From the NCBI GenBank assembly GCA_013306675.1, contig JABLUY010000034.1:1-64000 (forward strand): a stretch of 64,000 nt of DNA, read 5' to 3'. This document shows positions 37,918-47,414 of this stretch, one piece after another. Below the pieces are notes generated by a model. That model was given only the letters and a program-made list of their open reading frames with translations, was not told where the DNA came from and did not search any database. Both the position numbers and the translations under genes were made by a program. The first letter of the stretch is position 1, and each line of letters begins with the position of its first letter. The DNA is from Thraustochytrium sp. TN22. Taxonomy: Eukaryota > Sar > Bigyra > Thraustochytrida > Thraustochytriidae.

Positions 37918-39593
37918 ATGGCATCGGCGAGGCCTAACCACCGCGTGGAGGACGACAGCGACAGCGACAGCGACAGCGAGTTCGTGCCCCTGGACAAGCG
38001 GGACACAGGGGACGAAGACGAAGAAGGAGAGGAGCTTGGCGACGAGGATGCTCGTGCTGAGGCCGCTGCGCAGCAAGACTTCGAAGACATACTTGCGTTG
38101 GTCGACGAACCGACGCGTGGTGCGAGTGCATGTTCGAGGTCGGCCTCATTCAGCACAAGACCGTTCCTGGGCTCGCAGTCTTGCCGGATGGAGTCGCTCG
38201 CGTCCGTCTTCCAGGCGCGGAGTGCGACGCATCTACATTTCTTTTCAGCGTCGAGATCAAGACGCGCGTCGCGCCTGGAGGCGCGGTAGACGCACGTATC
38301 GTGAGCACCCAGATGAACACGTGGGGGACGAGACTTGGTGGAAGGCCATACCTGCCGAGCACCGCGCGCAAGTCTTGCACCAAGCTGTGGTCCTCCAAAT
38401 CGATCACGTGCTCTACGTTGCTGCCAGCACGAGTTCGTGTTTGTACGCCTGCCTCGTTGAAGTGCCTCCGGACGCCCGGCTCGCCATGGAGCGCGCTCTG
38501 AAACCGTGGGCGGACAAGCTCACGACATGGGCGCACCAGAGCATCGACAGCGGGTGCGCCGCCCAAGCCACCTGCCATCTTCGGCGAGGAGGAGGGGGCG
38601 GTGCTGAGCTCGCACTTCCGGCTGTGGCGCGCCATGCGCAAGCTTGTCGCTCTGAAGGGGCCCATGCGGCCCGTGCATGTCATCAAGTGCTTACCGCAGG
38701 AGCTATACAACGTCGCAAAGGGCGGCGTCGACGGAAGCACACAGTACGTGGAGCAGATCACCAACACGCAGTGCATGAATCTGAGCTGCGACCAGAACAT
38801 CGCGTTGCGCACGTACAAGCAGCTCGTTGTCAACGCCATCGTGGTCTACCGCTACTTACAGGCTGCGAGGAAGAGCAACCTCGAAGACAGCGACGGGCTA
38901 AAGGCCCTCCGCGACAAGGTGAACCGCTCTGAAGCGCTCAGCACTGTCTCGTTCCGCCTCACTGTCGACATGGTCCGTCACGTCTACAGGAGCAGGCAGC
39001 TCGATACGGCGCAGGTGGAGTTCAACATGCAGCCAAGCATGCCCAAGCCCACTGGGCTCACCAGGGAAGCGGCGAGGGACCTCGTGACCGCCGGTAAGCG
39101 CAAGCGAACCCCCGAGTTGCAGAAGTTCTTCAACCACGGCCAAGCCCGCGACATCCGCCTCGATGCCGCACTGCAACATGACGCAGGGGCAGCGGGAAAG
39201 GCATCCTTCAACGCCCACAACAAGAGGATTCCCGCCAAGCGGCTCTGCGTCATCTGCGGCAAGCAAACGCACCGTCGTTGCACCATCTGCGGTGTGCCTC
39301 TGCACGTGTTCATGAGAAAGAATGAACGCACAACCTGCTTTTCCAAGTGGCACACGCGCGTGCGCGTCGAGCCTCACGAAGGCTTCAAGAAGCGCAAGAC
39401 AAACGTCAACGGAACACCTTCGCCCATTTGCCTCGATCATGTCGATTCGAGCAGCGCCAGTGCCTCGTCCGGTACCCCTACAGCGCAGAGCAGGAACGAC
39501 CACGTAGCCCAAGCCAGCTACACCGACACCCCATCAAGCCATAGTTCAAGATCCTCTCGCAGCAGCCTCAGCACGAGTCCATCGTGCCCTTGA
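37918..39593 (+). pseudogene. Decayed piggyBac-like transposase with embedded YqaJ-like nuclease segment
   Basis: Coding remnants run through all three forward frames, so it is broken at least two or three times unless introns are involved. An acidic N-terminus (DDSDSDSDSEFVPLDKRD) is typical of piggyBac transposases. A YqaJ-like exonuclease segment follows: GLIQHKTVPGLAVLPDGVA and FSVEIKTR near 38130-38290, then EHRAQVLHQAVVLQIDHVLY near 38360-38430. The last frame, 38601-39593, has YNVAKGGVD and AIVVYRYLQA of the piggyBac DDE end. A C-terminal cysteine cluster, CVICGKQTHRRCTICGVPLH with TTCFSKWHT, completes the piggyBac tail. The central transposase part with the first catalytic Asp residues was not found. 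It is a DNA transposon relic, or a derived host gene now dying. Confidence 0.72.
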
Positions 39594-39895
39594 TGCAGCC
39601 CAAGTTGGCCTCAGCATCCGCACAGGCCAGTCGGAAGTGACCAACACTTTACGCTTCCATACAAACCCAGTAGTTGAAAGTTCCAAAAATGATTAGAATC
39701 ATGATAGCAACAGGTCAGTCGAGCGCAAGCAGGAGAGCCGATTTACTAGGGATAATATGGCTATCCTGATTAAACTCCGTCTAGGGCGATGGGATTGGGA
39801 TAGTACTTAGCCAGAAAGAAAGAAATAGAAAAAACGAGAAGTTTCGTACATCTGTCACGCAGGCTCGCGACCTGGAGTTTCTGCACCTGCTGCTC
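39594..39895. other. 3' flank of the transposon relic, 302 bp
   Basis: This is AT-richer than the surrounding genes. It includes an imperfect hairpin GGGATAATATGGCTATCC near 39750-39767 and a TTAA at 39770. It could include the transposon's right end; terminal repeats matching the left side were not found. Confidence 0.45.
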
Positions 39896-41935
39896 TCAGG
39901 CCTGTTCGGACGCGATGTTGTCCGTGTCGGCAGTCGGCCCCGCTTCCGAGTCGGGCGCCCTGGACGCGCGCCAACGCCGCCAAAGCCGGCGTCCGCGGAC
40001 CGCGCCGACGCCCACGATCGCAGTGCCGCCCAGCGCTGCGGCCAACACCGCGTAAATCGGCACGTCCACAGAGGCGAGGCTGGCGTCTGCGAGCGCCGAG
40101 GCGCTTCCAGAAGACGTGGTCGTGGAGCCCGCCTCCCGCGCAATCGCCTCGCAGGTCCACTGCGCCCCAGAAGAAGGGTCCGCGAGCACCACACGTACAC
40201 CCAGCTCACCCTCCCCGCACAACTCCGATAGCTCCAGGGCATCCAGCACGGCGTTCACCGCAGTCCGCGGCCCGCGCAGCCACAGCGTGGACGAGCACCC
40301 ATGCTCCAGGCAAAGGCGACTCTGTGCCCACGCGCTGGAGTTCGACTTGCGCAGCGTCAGGTAGCCCTCCACCGCCGCGCCCGAGATCGCCTCCAGTGCA
40401 ACCGTGCCAGGAGCAAAGTCGACCGTCAGATTCTCCACCTTGGCTCGCAAGAAGGCGCTCGCACACGAGGAGAACGGCGTCATCGCCACCTCGACGGCAA
40501 AGACGTCCGCGTTAGCATACGGCAGGACCCGAAAGCCGCGTGCGCTCGCAAAGTCGCCCAGCGTGTCTGCTGGCGCGAGTTTGCCAACTCCCGGACAACT
40601 CAGCCCCCGGAGCGCCTGCGGCGCCGCCTGGATCTCGATGCGCGCTCGGGCCGGCGCGGTCACCTCCGTGGCGTTGAGCTCACCGTCCCAGGCACTCGCC
40701 GAGAACTCAAAGAAGGGCAGCTCGCGCGTCTCAGCGGAGGCGGCCGCCAGGCCATCCGCAGCGAGCTCGCGCTCGGGAAGCACGTTGAAGTAGTCCGAGG
40801 AGGGCGGCTCGTAGAGGAGGTTCGCCCCGGCCAGCTCGAAAGCATCGCCCTCTACAAGTGCGTGGGTCTCGCCGTCATAGAGGCGGCCCGCCGAAAGACT
40901 CGTGGCGTCGACAATGAAGGCCACCTCGCGCGCGCGAGCCGTCGCAGATGCGTCCGAGGCGGAGAGCTGGAGGGAGCAGTTGCCTGCAGTCTGAGACCGC
41001 TCGAAGCGCGCCGCGCCCACCGAGAGAGGACTACTGATGCTCACGCGCACAGTCCCGAGCGCCAGCGAGCTGGGCACGGCCGTCTTGCGGGCCCAGGACC
41101 ACTCGCCGGCGACCATGCTGCCGTCTTCGTAGTATTCGAAGACGACAAACTGGAAGACGTCCTCGCCCGCGTAGACCTCAGTCCACGTCCCGTTTGTGGG
41201 CGACTGGTAGCAGACCTGCATGTGGCCACTGGGCGTCACAAAGAACTGCGCCGTGTCAGGATTCACCCTTAGCGTCTCCTCCTCCTCTGTCGTCTCCGGG
41301 CACTTGTACGCGTAGAGGGTGCCGCGCAGGTCCGCGGCGACCAGGCCAATCTGCGCGCTGCCCAACGCAAAGTCTTCCGGGTCCTCGCTTCGCACGTCGA
41401 TGAGCGTTGGCACCATGCGCGTCGCGCTCACATTGGCCGAGATCGCACGAGGCTGGTCCTCCTCGGCCACCGGGCAAACGTGCACCCGCATCACGTACTG
41501 CGTCTGAAGGGCATTCGACGTGAGGTGCAGCAGCATGCTGTCGCTCGCTTTCGCTGCCGTGCACTCCTCGCTCGCGTCCGCCATTGTGTTTGCGTCCGAA
41601 TCTGTCTGCACGTACCAGACGTCGTCGTTTGCAGACGTGACCTGGATCGCGTAACGCGTATTGGGCAACTGCTGCGGTGCCTGGGTGGAGTACGTGTACC
41701 AGAGCGCTCCGGCGCTAGGCGGCTCCCAGATGAACAAGAACATGTTCCTCCCGTCCTCGAAGAGCGTCACGTTGTACGTGCTGTCCACCCAGGCGGCGAG
41801 CTTCGGAAAGAAGTTCGCCGGCGAGTGCTCTAGCACTGGCAAGAAGACGTCCACCGCCTCGTACGCCGCCGTCGGCCGCATCGAGGTGGCGAACCAGATG
41901 GAAAAGACGACCGCCCAGGCGCGTCGGCCCGTCAT
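39896..41935 (-). CDS. Type I membrane protein with large beta-rich extracellular region, hypothetical
   Basis: This encodes 679 residues. The N-terminus MTGRRAWAVVFSIWFATSMRP looks like a secretory signal peptide. A roughly 600-residue luminal or extracellular part follows. It is rich in Thr, Val, Ala and scattered Cys, with N-glycosylation sequons such as NVT, NVS, NGT and NLT, and of predicted beta character. One transmembrane helix near 628-650 (VPIYAVLAAALGGTAIVGVG) is followed by a basic stop-transfer RGRRLWRRWR and a short acidic tail. No known domain is recognised. The start at 41935 is chosen because it begins the signal peptide. It lies only 19 bp beyond the stop of ABHD17 on the same strand. 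Confidence 0.78.
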   Translation of the reverse strand: MTGRRAWAVVFSIWFATSMRPTAAYEAVDVFLPVLEHSPANFFPKLAAWVDSTYNVTLFEDGRNMFLFIWEPPSAGALWYTYSTQAPQQLPNTRYAIQVTSANDDVWYVQTDSDANTMADASEECTAAKASDSMLLHLTSNALQTQYVMRVHVCPVAEEDQPRAISANVSATRMVPTLIDVRSEDPEDFALGSAQIGLVAADLRGTLYAYKCPETTEEEETLRVNPDTAQFFVTPSGHMQVCYQSPTNGTWTEVYAGEDVFQFVVFEYYEDGSMVAGEWSWARKTAVPSSLALGTVRVSISSPLSVGAARFERSQTAGNCSLQLSASDASATARAREVAFIVDATSLSAGRLYDGETHALVEGDAFELAGANLLYEPPSSDYFNVLPERELAADGLAAASAETRELPFFEFSASAWDGELNATEVTAPARARIEIQAAPQALRGLSCPGVGKLAPADTLGDFASARGFRVLPYANADVFAVEVAMTPFSSCASAFLRAKVENLTVDFAPGTVALEAISGAAVEGYLTLRKSNSSAWAQSRLCLEHGCSSTLWLRGPRTAVNAVLDALELSELCGEGELGVRVVLADPSSGAQWTCEAIAREAGSTTTSSGSASALADASLASVDVPIYAVLAAALGGTAIVGVGAVRGRRLWRRWRASRAPDSEAGPTADTDNIASEQA

Positions 41936-41954
41936 GGCGACCAACCCACGCGAT

Positions 41955-42927
41955 TTATTGGGCGGAGGTCTCGTCGGAAACCTGGTGGATCGGTGGGTCC
42001 TCGATGGCGCGGATGAAGTCGGCGATGCGCCCGAAAAATTCCTTGGCGAATTTGGTCTCGATGTTGTTATGGCCGCCCTCCTGCACCCAGTACGGCTTAA
42101 ATCTGGAACGGAGAGGCGGACGAGTGCGCGCAGGCACCGAAGGTGAGTGGACGCCAATTTGAGCCGAACGCGCGCTGGCCTACTACGTACCTGTACACCT
42201 CTGGGATGGCTGCATACAGCTCAAGCCCATGCCAAAAGGGCACGATCTCGTCATGCGTGCCGTGCGCGATGAGGATCGGGCTCTTGATGTACGGCACGCG
42301 GTCGATGTTACAGAACCGGTCGCCCGGCAGCGAGAAGCGGAAATGAAAGGCCACGCGGTAGACCGACATCAGGGGGCTATGCAAGATAACGCCGGCGACC
42401 GGGTCGCCTGCGAGCGAGTGCGGGCCCCAATGCGCAGACGTCAGTCGGTGTGTCCATCAACCCTGCGCCGCTCCCGGCGGAGACGGGGGAAAAAGGGCGA
42501 ACTTACCTTTGGCGGACTGCTGCTGCGCTAGGTAGCACGTGGGGCCCGTGCCAAGGCTGCGGCCCCACAGGATGATGCGCTTCGTAGGGACGCCCTTGAC
42601 CACCATGACGTAGTCCAGCGCGGCCTCTGCGTCCGCGAAGCAGTCTTCCTCCGAGGGCGGCCTCACGCTGTGGCCGTATCCCGTGTACGTGTAGGCGCAC
42701 ACGTTGACTCGCAGGTGCCGCGCGACCTGGCTCAGCCACGGATGCAAGATGCCGAGGTCCTCCGCATTCGCATGGCTGTACAGCAGCGTAAACCTTGCGC
42801 CTCGGTCCACGTAGAACGCGCTGATCGCGCTCCCGCGCCGCGTATACAGCTTGATGAACTTGCCATCGTCCGCCTCAAAGCTCGCCGGCGGCGGCTGGAA
42901 CAGCAGACCGGACACCGCCGTCCCCAT
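41955..42927 (-). CDS. ABHD17-type alpha/beta hydrolase (depalmitoylase), three exons
   Basis: Exons are 42927-42507, 42407-42191 and 42102-41955; together they encode 261 residues. Donors GTAAGT and GTACGT and acceptors CGCAG and TCCAG keep the frame through both joins. The family is clear from LLYSHANAEDLGIL, YTGYGHSVRPPSEEDCFAD, the nucleophile elbow GRSLGTGP, HSPLMSVYRVAFHF, the catalytic Asp in GTHDEIVPF and His in EGGHNNIE. ABHD17 enzymes remove palmitate from membrane-associated proteins such as Ras and PSD-95. Here the N-terminus reads MGTAVSG, a fit to the N-myristoylation pattern MGxxxS, rather than the Cys-rich palmitoylated start of animal ABHD17. It is divergent from the kinesin gene at 43505. 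Confidence 0.93.
42103..42190 (-). other. Intron 2 of the ABHD17 gene (88 nt)
   Basis: GTACGT donor after TACAG, GTTCCAG acceptor; phase 2. Joining gives VYRFKPYWVQEGGHNN, placing the catalytic histidine correctly. Confidence 0.88.
42408..42506 (-). other. Intron 1 of the ABHD17 gene (99 nt)
   Basis: GTAAGT donor after CCAAAG, CTCGCAG acceptor; phase 1. Joining restores SAKGDPVAGVILHSP, as expected for the family. Confidence 0.9.
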
Positions 42928-43504
42928 CGCCCCGCCGACGCGAGGCGCGACGTTCCACCGCGCCTCCGAACGAGCCCCAGGCCCAGCAACCTCCAGCTCG
43001 CTGTCGCAGTCGCAGTCGCAGTCGCTCTTGCTCTAGCCGTAGCTGCACCAGCCGCAGCAGCAGCGGCAGCGGCAGCGGCAGGCGCAGGGCGGCCTCCGCC
43101 GCAAGCGCGCGCCGCGCGCCCGCACGCGTGGCGAGGCGACCCCGAACTTGATCTGAAGGCTTGGCTTGAGCGGCGTCCATCGTCGTTGGCCGACTTTGAT
43201 CGCGTGTGCGCGCGGTTGGTAAGATCCGCACACTGTTCGCGAACCCCGTCCGCGTTCCCGCAGGCGCGCACCGCACGGGGACACGAGCGCGCAGCGACTT
43301 CAACTTCAACTTCAAGTTGCTTGGAATTCAAATTTGGCAACTCGAAGAGCTCGCCGAGGCGGGCGGTTGCGCGGCGCGGCGCGGCGCGGCGGCGCGGCGG
43401 CGCGGCAGCGCGGCGGCGCGGCGGCGCGCGGGCCGAGGCCCGCGGCGAGTCGCCAGCGGCGAGGCCCGGCGCGCAGCGCGGCGGCGGCGGCGGCCGAGGA
43501 GGAG
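42928..43504. promoter_or_regulatory. Shared divergent promoter region, 577 bp
   Basis: This lies between the start codons of ABHD17 (minus) and the kinesin-7-like gene (plus). It must contain both promoters. It is GC-rich, with CGCAGT-type hexamer repeats near 43003-43030 and GGCGC runs close to the kinesin ATG. No canonical core element is evident. Confidence 0.5.
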
Positions 43505-45934
43505 ATGGCGGCGGCGGGGCCGGCGGCGGCGGCGAGGTCGCCGGCGCGCAGCCTGGCGTCGACGGCGCGCAGCTCGGCGTCGACGGCGGCGTCGAGCGCG
43601 AGCGGGCTCGAGCATGAGTCGATCAAGGTCTGTGTGCGGTTTCGGCCGGTGAACGCGCGCGAGCGGCGCGCCAGCGGCAGCGCCAGCGAGCAGGCGGCAG
43701 CCGCGGAGCTGGGCGTGGACGTGCCCGAGGTGGCGCCGTGGAGCTGGAACAAGCACAGCGTGCTGGCGCTCTTCCCCGTGACGCGCGGCGAGCGATCGCG
43801 ACAGCGCACGCGGGAGCTCTTCGGCGATGCGGCGGGCGGGGCGTCCGGCGCGGGCAGCGCCACAGACAGCGCGGGCCAGTTCGTCTTCGACCGCGTCTTC
43901 GACACGGGCGAGACGAACGCGACGCTGTACGAGGAGGTGATGCGCGACCTGGTGCGTTCGTCCATGGAGGGCAAGCACTGCGCGGCCTTCGCCTTTGGGC
44001 CGACCTCGACCGGCAAGACGTTCTCGATGCAGGGCACGGCGGAGCACCCGGGCGTGATCCCGCGCGCCGTGCACGACGTCTTCGCCTATGTGGGCGCGAA
44101 TCAGGAGCGTGAGTTCCTGCTGCGCGCATCCTATCTGGAGGTGTACAACGAGAGCATCAACGACCTCTTCGAGCCGGCGTCGACCAACCTCAAAGTTTTC
44201 GAGGATCCGCGTCGCGGCCCGCAGGTGCAGGGCCTCGAGGAGAAGATCGTCGTGTCGCCGGACCAGGTCTTCGCGCTCATTTCAGCCGGCGAGGCGCAGC
44301 GCAAGGTGGGCTGCACCGACTACAACCAGCAGAGCTCGCGCTCGCACACCATCTTCCGCCTCGTCATCGAGAGCAAGGTCAAGGCGGGCGACAACGACTC
44401 GCGCCCGGCGCGCGTCGCCACGCTCAACCTCGTCGACCTCGCTGGCAGCGAGAGCGCGCAGAACGTGCAGTCCAAGACGCGCCGCCAGGAGGGCTCGCAC
44501 ATCAACAAGAGCTTGCTCACGCTCACCAACATCATCTACAAACTCAGCGACGGCGCCGCGCAAAAGGGCCAGCACATCCCGTACCGCGACTCCAAGCTCA
44601 CGCGCATCCTGCAGTCTTCGCTGCAGGGCAACTCGCGTGTCTCCATCGTCTGCACGTGCACGCCTTGGGAGGGCGCGCGCGAGGAGACGCTCAGCACGCT
44701 GCGCTTCGCGACGCGCGCAAAGAAGGTCTCGCGCACTGTTCAGGTCAACGAGGTGCTCGACGAGCGTGCGCTTCTGCTTCAGTACAAGCGTGAGATCGCT
44801 GAGTTGCGCCGCAAGCTCGCCGACGCCGAGCGCCGCTCCGACACTGCCAGCAGCGTAGCCACCACCCCTGGCGGCGGCGGCGAGGGCGGCAGCGGCGGCA
44901 GTGGCGGCTTCGCCGCTGCCGACACACCCTCCAGCTTGCCAGCAGCACCGCCGCTCACGCCGCCCGGGACGCCGCCTGCGTCCTCGGCCCCCCCGCGCTC
45001 GCCGCTCACGCCCATGTCGCCGGCGGACGCCTCGCGGGACCGCGAGGACCGCCTGCGCGCGCAGATTGACGCCGCCATCGCCAATCTGAATCGCGTCATC
45101 CTCAACTCCTCGTCACTCGGGCCGCGCTCTTCCAGCACGCGCTCGCGGGCCGCCTCGCAGGCCTCCGGCGAGGGCGGCATCGGCCCCAGCCAGGCGCTCA
45201 AGGGTCTTGGCGGCGACGGCGATGGCTCACCGCGCAGCGGCGATCATGTCCGCGACGACGAGGACGAGGACGACGAGGACAATGATGGCACCGACCGCCC
45301 CAAGGGCCGCACGCCTTTCTTCCGCCGCATCTCGTCCATCGACCGCGAGATCGCCGAGGACGTCTCGCGAGAGCGCCTCCTGCGCTCGCGCAGCGAAGAC
45401 GATGCGCGGGCCAGCTCCATGTCCCCGGACCGAAGGAACGGGTCGACCGGCGCCTCGTCGCTCGCCGTGCCGGAGAGCGCCGCCGGAGCGCAGCCGCGGT
45501 CGGCCAGCCGCAAGCGAGACTCCATCACCTCCGAGCTGCGAAACATCCGTGAGCAGCTTGCGGGCCTCCTGCAGAGCGCCGATAGCCCTGGATCCGCCGG
45601 CGTGGACAGCCTCGTGCTGCCCACCGGCCCGCTCACGGAGGAGGACGGCGCCGAGGGCTCAGTGCTGTCCACCGAGACGGCCGTTGACTACGTGCGCCAG
45701 CTCGAGGCTCGCGTCACCGAGCTCGAGGCCGAGGTCCGCAAGTACGCGCTAGAGCAGTCCGTCACGCGCGCCGATCGCTCTTTTCTCGAGGACACGCTCC
45801 GCAAGAAGGACGCCACCATTGCCGAGTGGTCCAACGAGATCGCAGCTATCGAGGAAAGGCAAAGAGACCTCGAGGACGAGAATGGCCGCCTCCGCGCGCG
45901 CGTGCTCGAGCTCGAGGCGGCCGCCAAGCCCTGA
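43505..45934 (+). CDS. Kinesin-7 (CENP-E-like) N-terminal motor protein
   Basis: This encodes 809 residues. The motor spans about 37-395: IKVCVRFRPVN, P-loop GPTSTGKT at 164, switch I NQQSSRSHTIF, switch II DLAGSE, IPYRDSKLTRILQSSL and VSIVCTCTPW. The IES after switch I and the CTCTP-type end match kinesin-7. The P-loop diverges from GQTGAGKT but keeps GKT, as in plant kinesin-7 forms that read GVTSSGKT. A long Ser/Pro-rich linker follows. The C-terminal coiled coil, about 725-805, is AVDYVRQLEARVTELEAEVR and on. It lacks the thousands of residues of animal CENP-E, so it is a short kinesin-7. A likely role is plus-end-directed spindle or cytoplasmic microtubule motor. The ATG at 43505 avoids 57 low-complexity residues upstream. 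Confidence 0.92.
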   Translation: MAAAGPAAAARSPARSLASTARSSASTAASSASGLEHESIKVCVRFRPVNARERRASGSASEQAAAAELGVDVPEVAPWSWNKHSVLALFPVTRGERSRQRTRELFGDAAGGASGAGSATDSAGQFVFDRVFDTGETNATLYEEVMRDLVRSSMEGKHCAAFAFGPTSTGKTFSMQGTAEHPGVIPRAVHDVFAYVGANQEREFLLRASYLEVYNESINDLFEPASTNLKVFEDPRRGPQVQGLEEKIVVSPDQVFALISAGEAQRKVGCTDYNQQSSRSHTIFRLVIESKVKAGDNDSRPARVATLNLVDLAGSESAQNVQSKTRRQEGSHINKSLLTLTNIIYKLSDGAAQKGQHIPYRDSKLTRILQSSLQGNSRVSIVCTCTPWEGAREETLSTLRFATRAKKVSRTVQVNEVLDERALLLQYKREIAELRRKLADAERRSDTASSVATTPGGGGEGGSGGSGGFAAADTPSSLPAAPPLTPPGTPPASSAPPRSPLTPMSPADASRDREDRLRAQIDAAIANLNRVILNSSSLGPRSSSTRSRAASQASGEGGIGPSQALKGLGGDGDGSPRSGDHVRDDEDEDDEDNDGTDRPKGRTPFFRRISSIDREIAEDVSRERLLRSRSEDDARASSMSPDRRNGSTGASSLAVPESAAGAQPRSASRKRDSITSELRNIREQLAGLLQSADSPGSAGVDSLVLPTGPLTEEDGAEGSVLSTETAVDYVRQLEARVTELEAEVRKYALEQSVTRADRSFLEDTLRKKDATIAEWSNEIAAIEERQRDLEDENGRLRARVLELEAAAKP

Positions 45935-46358
45935 CTGAAAGTGAGACTTACTGCGCTTTGTATCCGTAAACCATACGTTTCTGTGCCAGCGTGCCTAGCT
46001 CCCTGGCTCTCGGGCTTCTTGGCTCCCGCCAATTGCCAGTGCCAGCGTAGTGCCGCGTTGCGCTTACTGCGACCGTAGCTCCGACTGTTTGCGGCCAGCA
46101 CCTGCCAAAGGGTTTGAGTCCAGGGGGGGCGCTTCACGCCGCTTCACCGTCAGGGCCCGGACCCCGGGAGTCCCCAAGCGCACACCGTAAGTGTCCATTG
46201 TCCATCTATCGATGGTGACGGCATTCAGGGAGGGACAAGGCATCCAAACGCGAGCTCGAGCCCGAACTCGGCGCAGGGGGACGGCGCAGGGGGACGGCGC
46301 AGGGGCACGGCGCAGCGACTTGGCGCGGCGGCTCGGCGCAGCAGGAACAACCCAACCC
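45935..46358. other. Intergenic region, 424 bp
   Basis: This lies between two plus-strand genes. It contains the 13-bp repeat at 46270-46315 close to the next ATG. Nothing else notable was seen. Confidence 0.5.
46270..46315. repeat. 13-bp tandem repeat
   Basis: About 3.5 copies of GGCGCAGGGGGAC about 45 bp upstream of the ATG at 46359, probably in the promoter or leader. Confidence 0.88.
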
Positions 46359-47372
46359 ATGGACAAGCGTGGAAGCAGCAGCGCCTTTCTCGCGCAGCGG
46401 CGGTCGACGACTTCGCTCAAGGCAGCCGTACTGGAAGACCCGGAGCTGGCCAAGACCGTGTACCTGCTTAAGGAGCTGCCGGTGCTGGCTGCACGAACGA
46501 GCGCACTGCCTGCAGAGAAGAATGTGTTGGACGAAATCCTGCAGACGCTGCTCTGGCGAGTGCTGCATGCTTCGCAGCAGAGACGATCTGAGCACACGGA
46601 CCTCATGAGCATAGCGGCTGGGAGCATCGTCGGCAGACCGCCCGTGTTAGAACCGAGCAAGCTGGCGGAGTTTTGCGCGTGGGCGGAGCGGCAGCCGCCG
46701 CGCAAGCCGCGCAGCGAGTCGCTCGACCCTGGCGGCGACCTCTCTGCGGCCGTGGCGTGCGACGCGCTGTGGCGCCTCGGCGAGCGCCAGCCGCTGCTGC
46801 GTGTGCTCCACGCGCAGCTAGCACCAGCCATCTTTCAAGGCTACGTCTCGCCGCAGACCACGAGCGTCTATGTGCAGCCGAGCTGGCGGAGCGACGCGCG
46901 CGAGGGCGCCTGCGTGGATCCAGACGACGACGAGGCCTTGGAGCAACTCTTCTGGCGCGCATCCTCGCGCGCTCAAGGCGCCGTCCTTGCGCGCGTGCTA
47001 CATAAGCTCTCCGCGCGGCAGCCCGACACCGACGAGACGCTGCGGCAGACCGTCCAGGACCTCCAGCCAGCGCCGCCCGTGGGCTTCTTGGCCTACCTCT
47101 TGGACAAGCTGCCGCTCCATGCCCACATGCACGCCTTGCCGGAGGCCGCCGTTCAGGAGATACACTCCGGTGCGCGACTCGACGCCGTGCTCGCAGGCCG
47201 TAAGCTGTCCTCGGCCTCGTCACGGCCGCTGGCGGCCATCTCGTTGGGCTCCTCGACCGCTTCGCTCATGACCGCGCCTTCGCTTGCCTCTAGGCCCACC
47301 AGGCCCACCATTCCTAGAAAACTGTCAGGGAGCTCGCCACGCAGCCCCTTTTCGTCGCCGCCCTGTGCATGA
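46359..47372 (+). CDS. Hypothetical protein, helical
   Basis: This encodes 337 residues; I do not recognise a family. It starts MDKRGSSSAFLAQRRSTTS with a Ser-rich basic tail. It continues with regular amphipathic helices such as AKTVYLLKELPVLAART, NVLDEILQTLLWRVLHAS, EALEQLFWRASSRAQ and GFLAYLLDKLPLHAHMH, and ends in a Ser/Pro-rich tail. Composition is protein-like rather than low complexity, which supports a real gene. An earlier in-frame start near 46191 would add 56 residues that cross the 13-bp repeat, so I prefer ATG 46359. The stop lies about 120 bp before the methyltransferase gene on the same strand. Confidence 0.7.
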   Translation: MDKRGSSSAFLAQRRSTTSLKAAVLEDPELAKTVYLLKELPVLAARTSALPAEKNVLDEILQTLLWRVLHASQQRRSEHTDLMSIAAGSIVGRPPVLEPSKLAEFCAWAERQPPRKPRSESLDPGGDLSAAVACDALWRLGERQPLLRVLHAQLAPAIFQGYVSPQTTSVYVQPSWRSDAREGACVDPDDDEALEQLFWRASSRAQGAVLARVLHKLSARQPDTDETLRQTVQDLQPAPPVGFLAYLLDKLPLHAHMHALPEAAVQEIHSGARLDAVLAGRKLSSASSRPLAAISLGSSTASLMTAPSLASRPTRPTIPRKLSGSSPRSPFSSPPCA

Positions 47373-47414
47373 TGATGTATCATGTAAGCTTACTGGTGTT
47401 GCTTGCTGCGAAGT

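Noticed and set aside
41936-42157. N-terminal extension of the type I membrane protein to 42157
   Set aside because: It overlaps ABHD17 exon 3 and intron 2 in another frame and would bury the signal peptide internally.
42103-42506. Two small minus-strand frames downstream of the first ABHD17 exon as separate genes
   Set aside because: They are exons 2 and 3 of ABHD17; canonical splice sites join them in frame and complete the catalytic triad.
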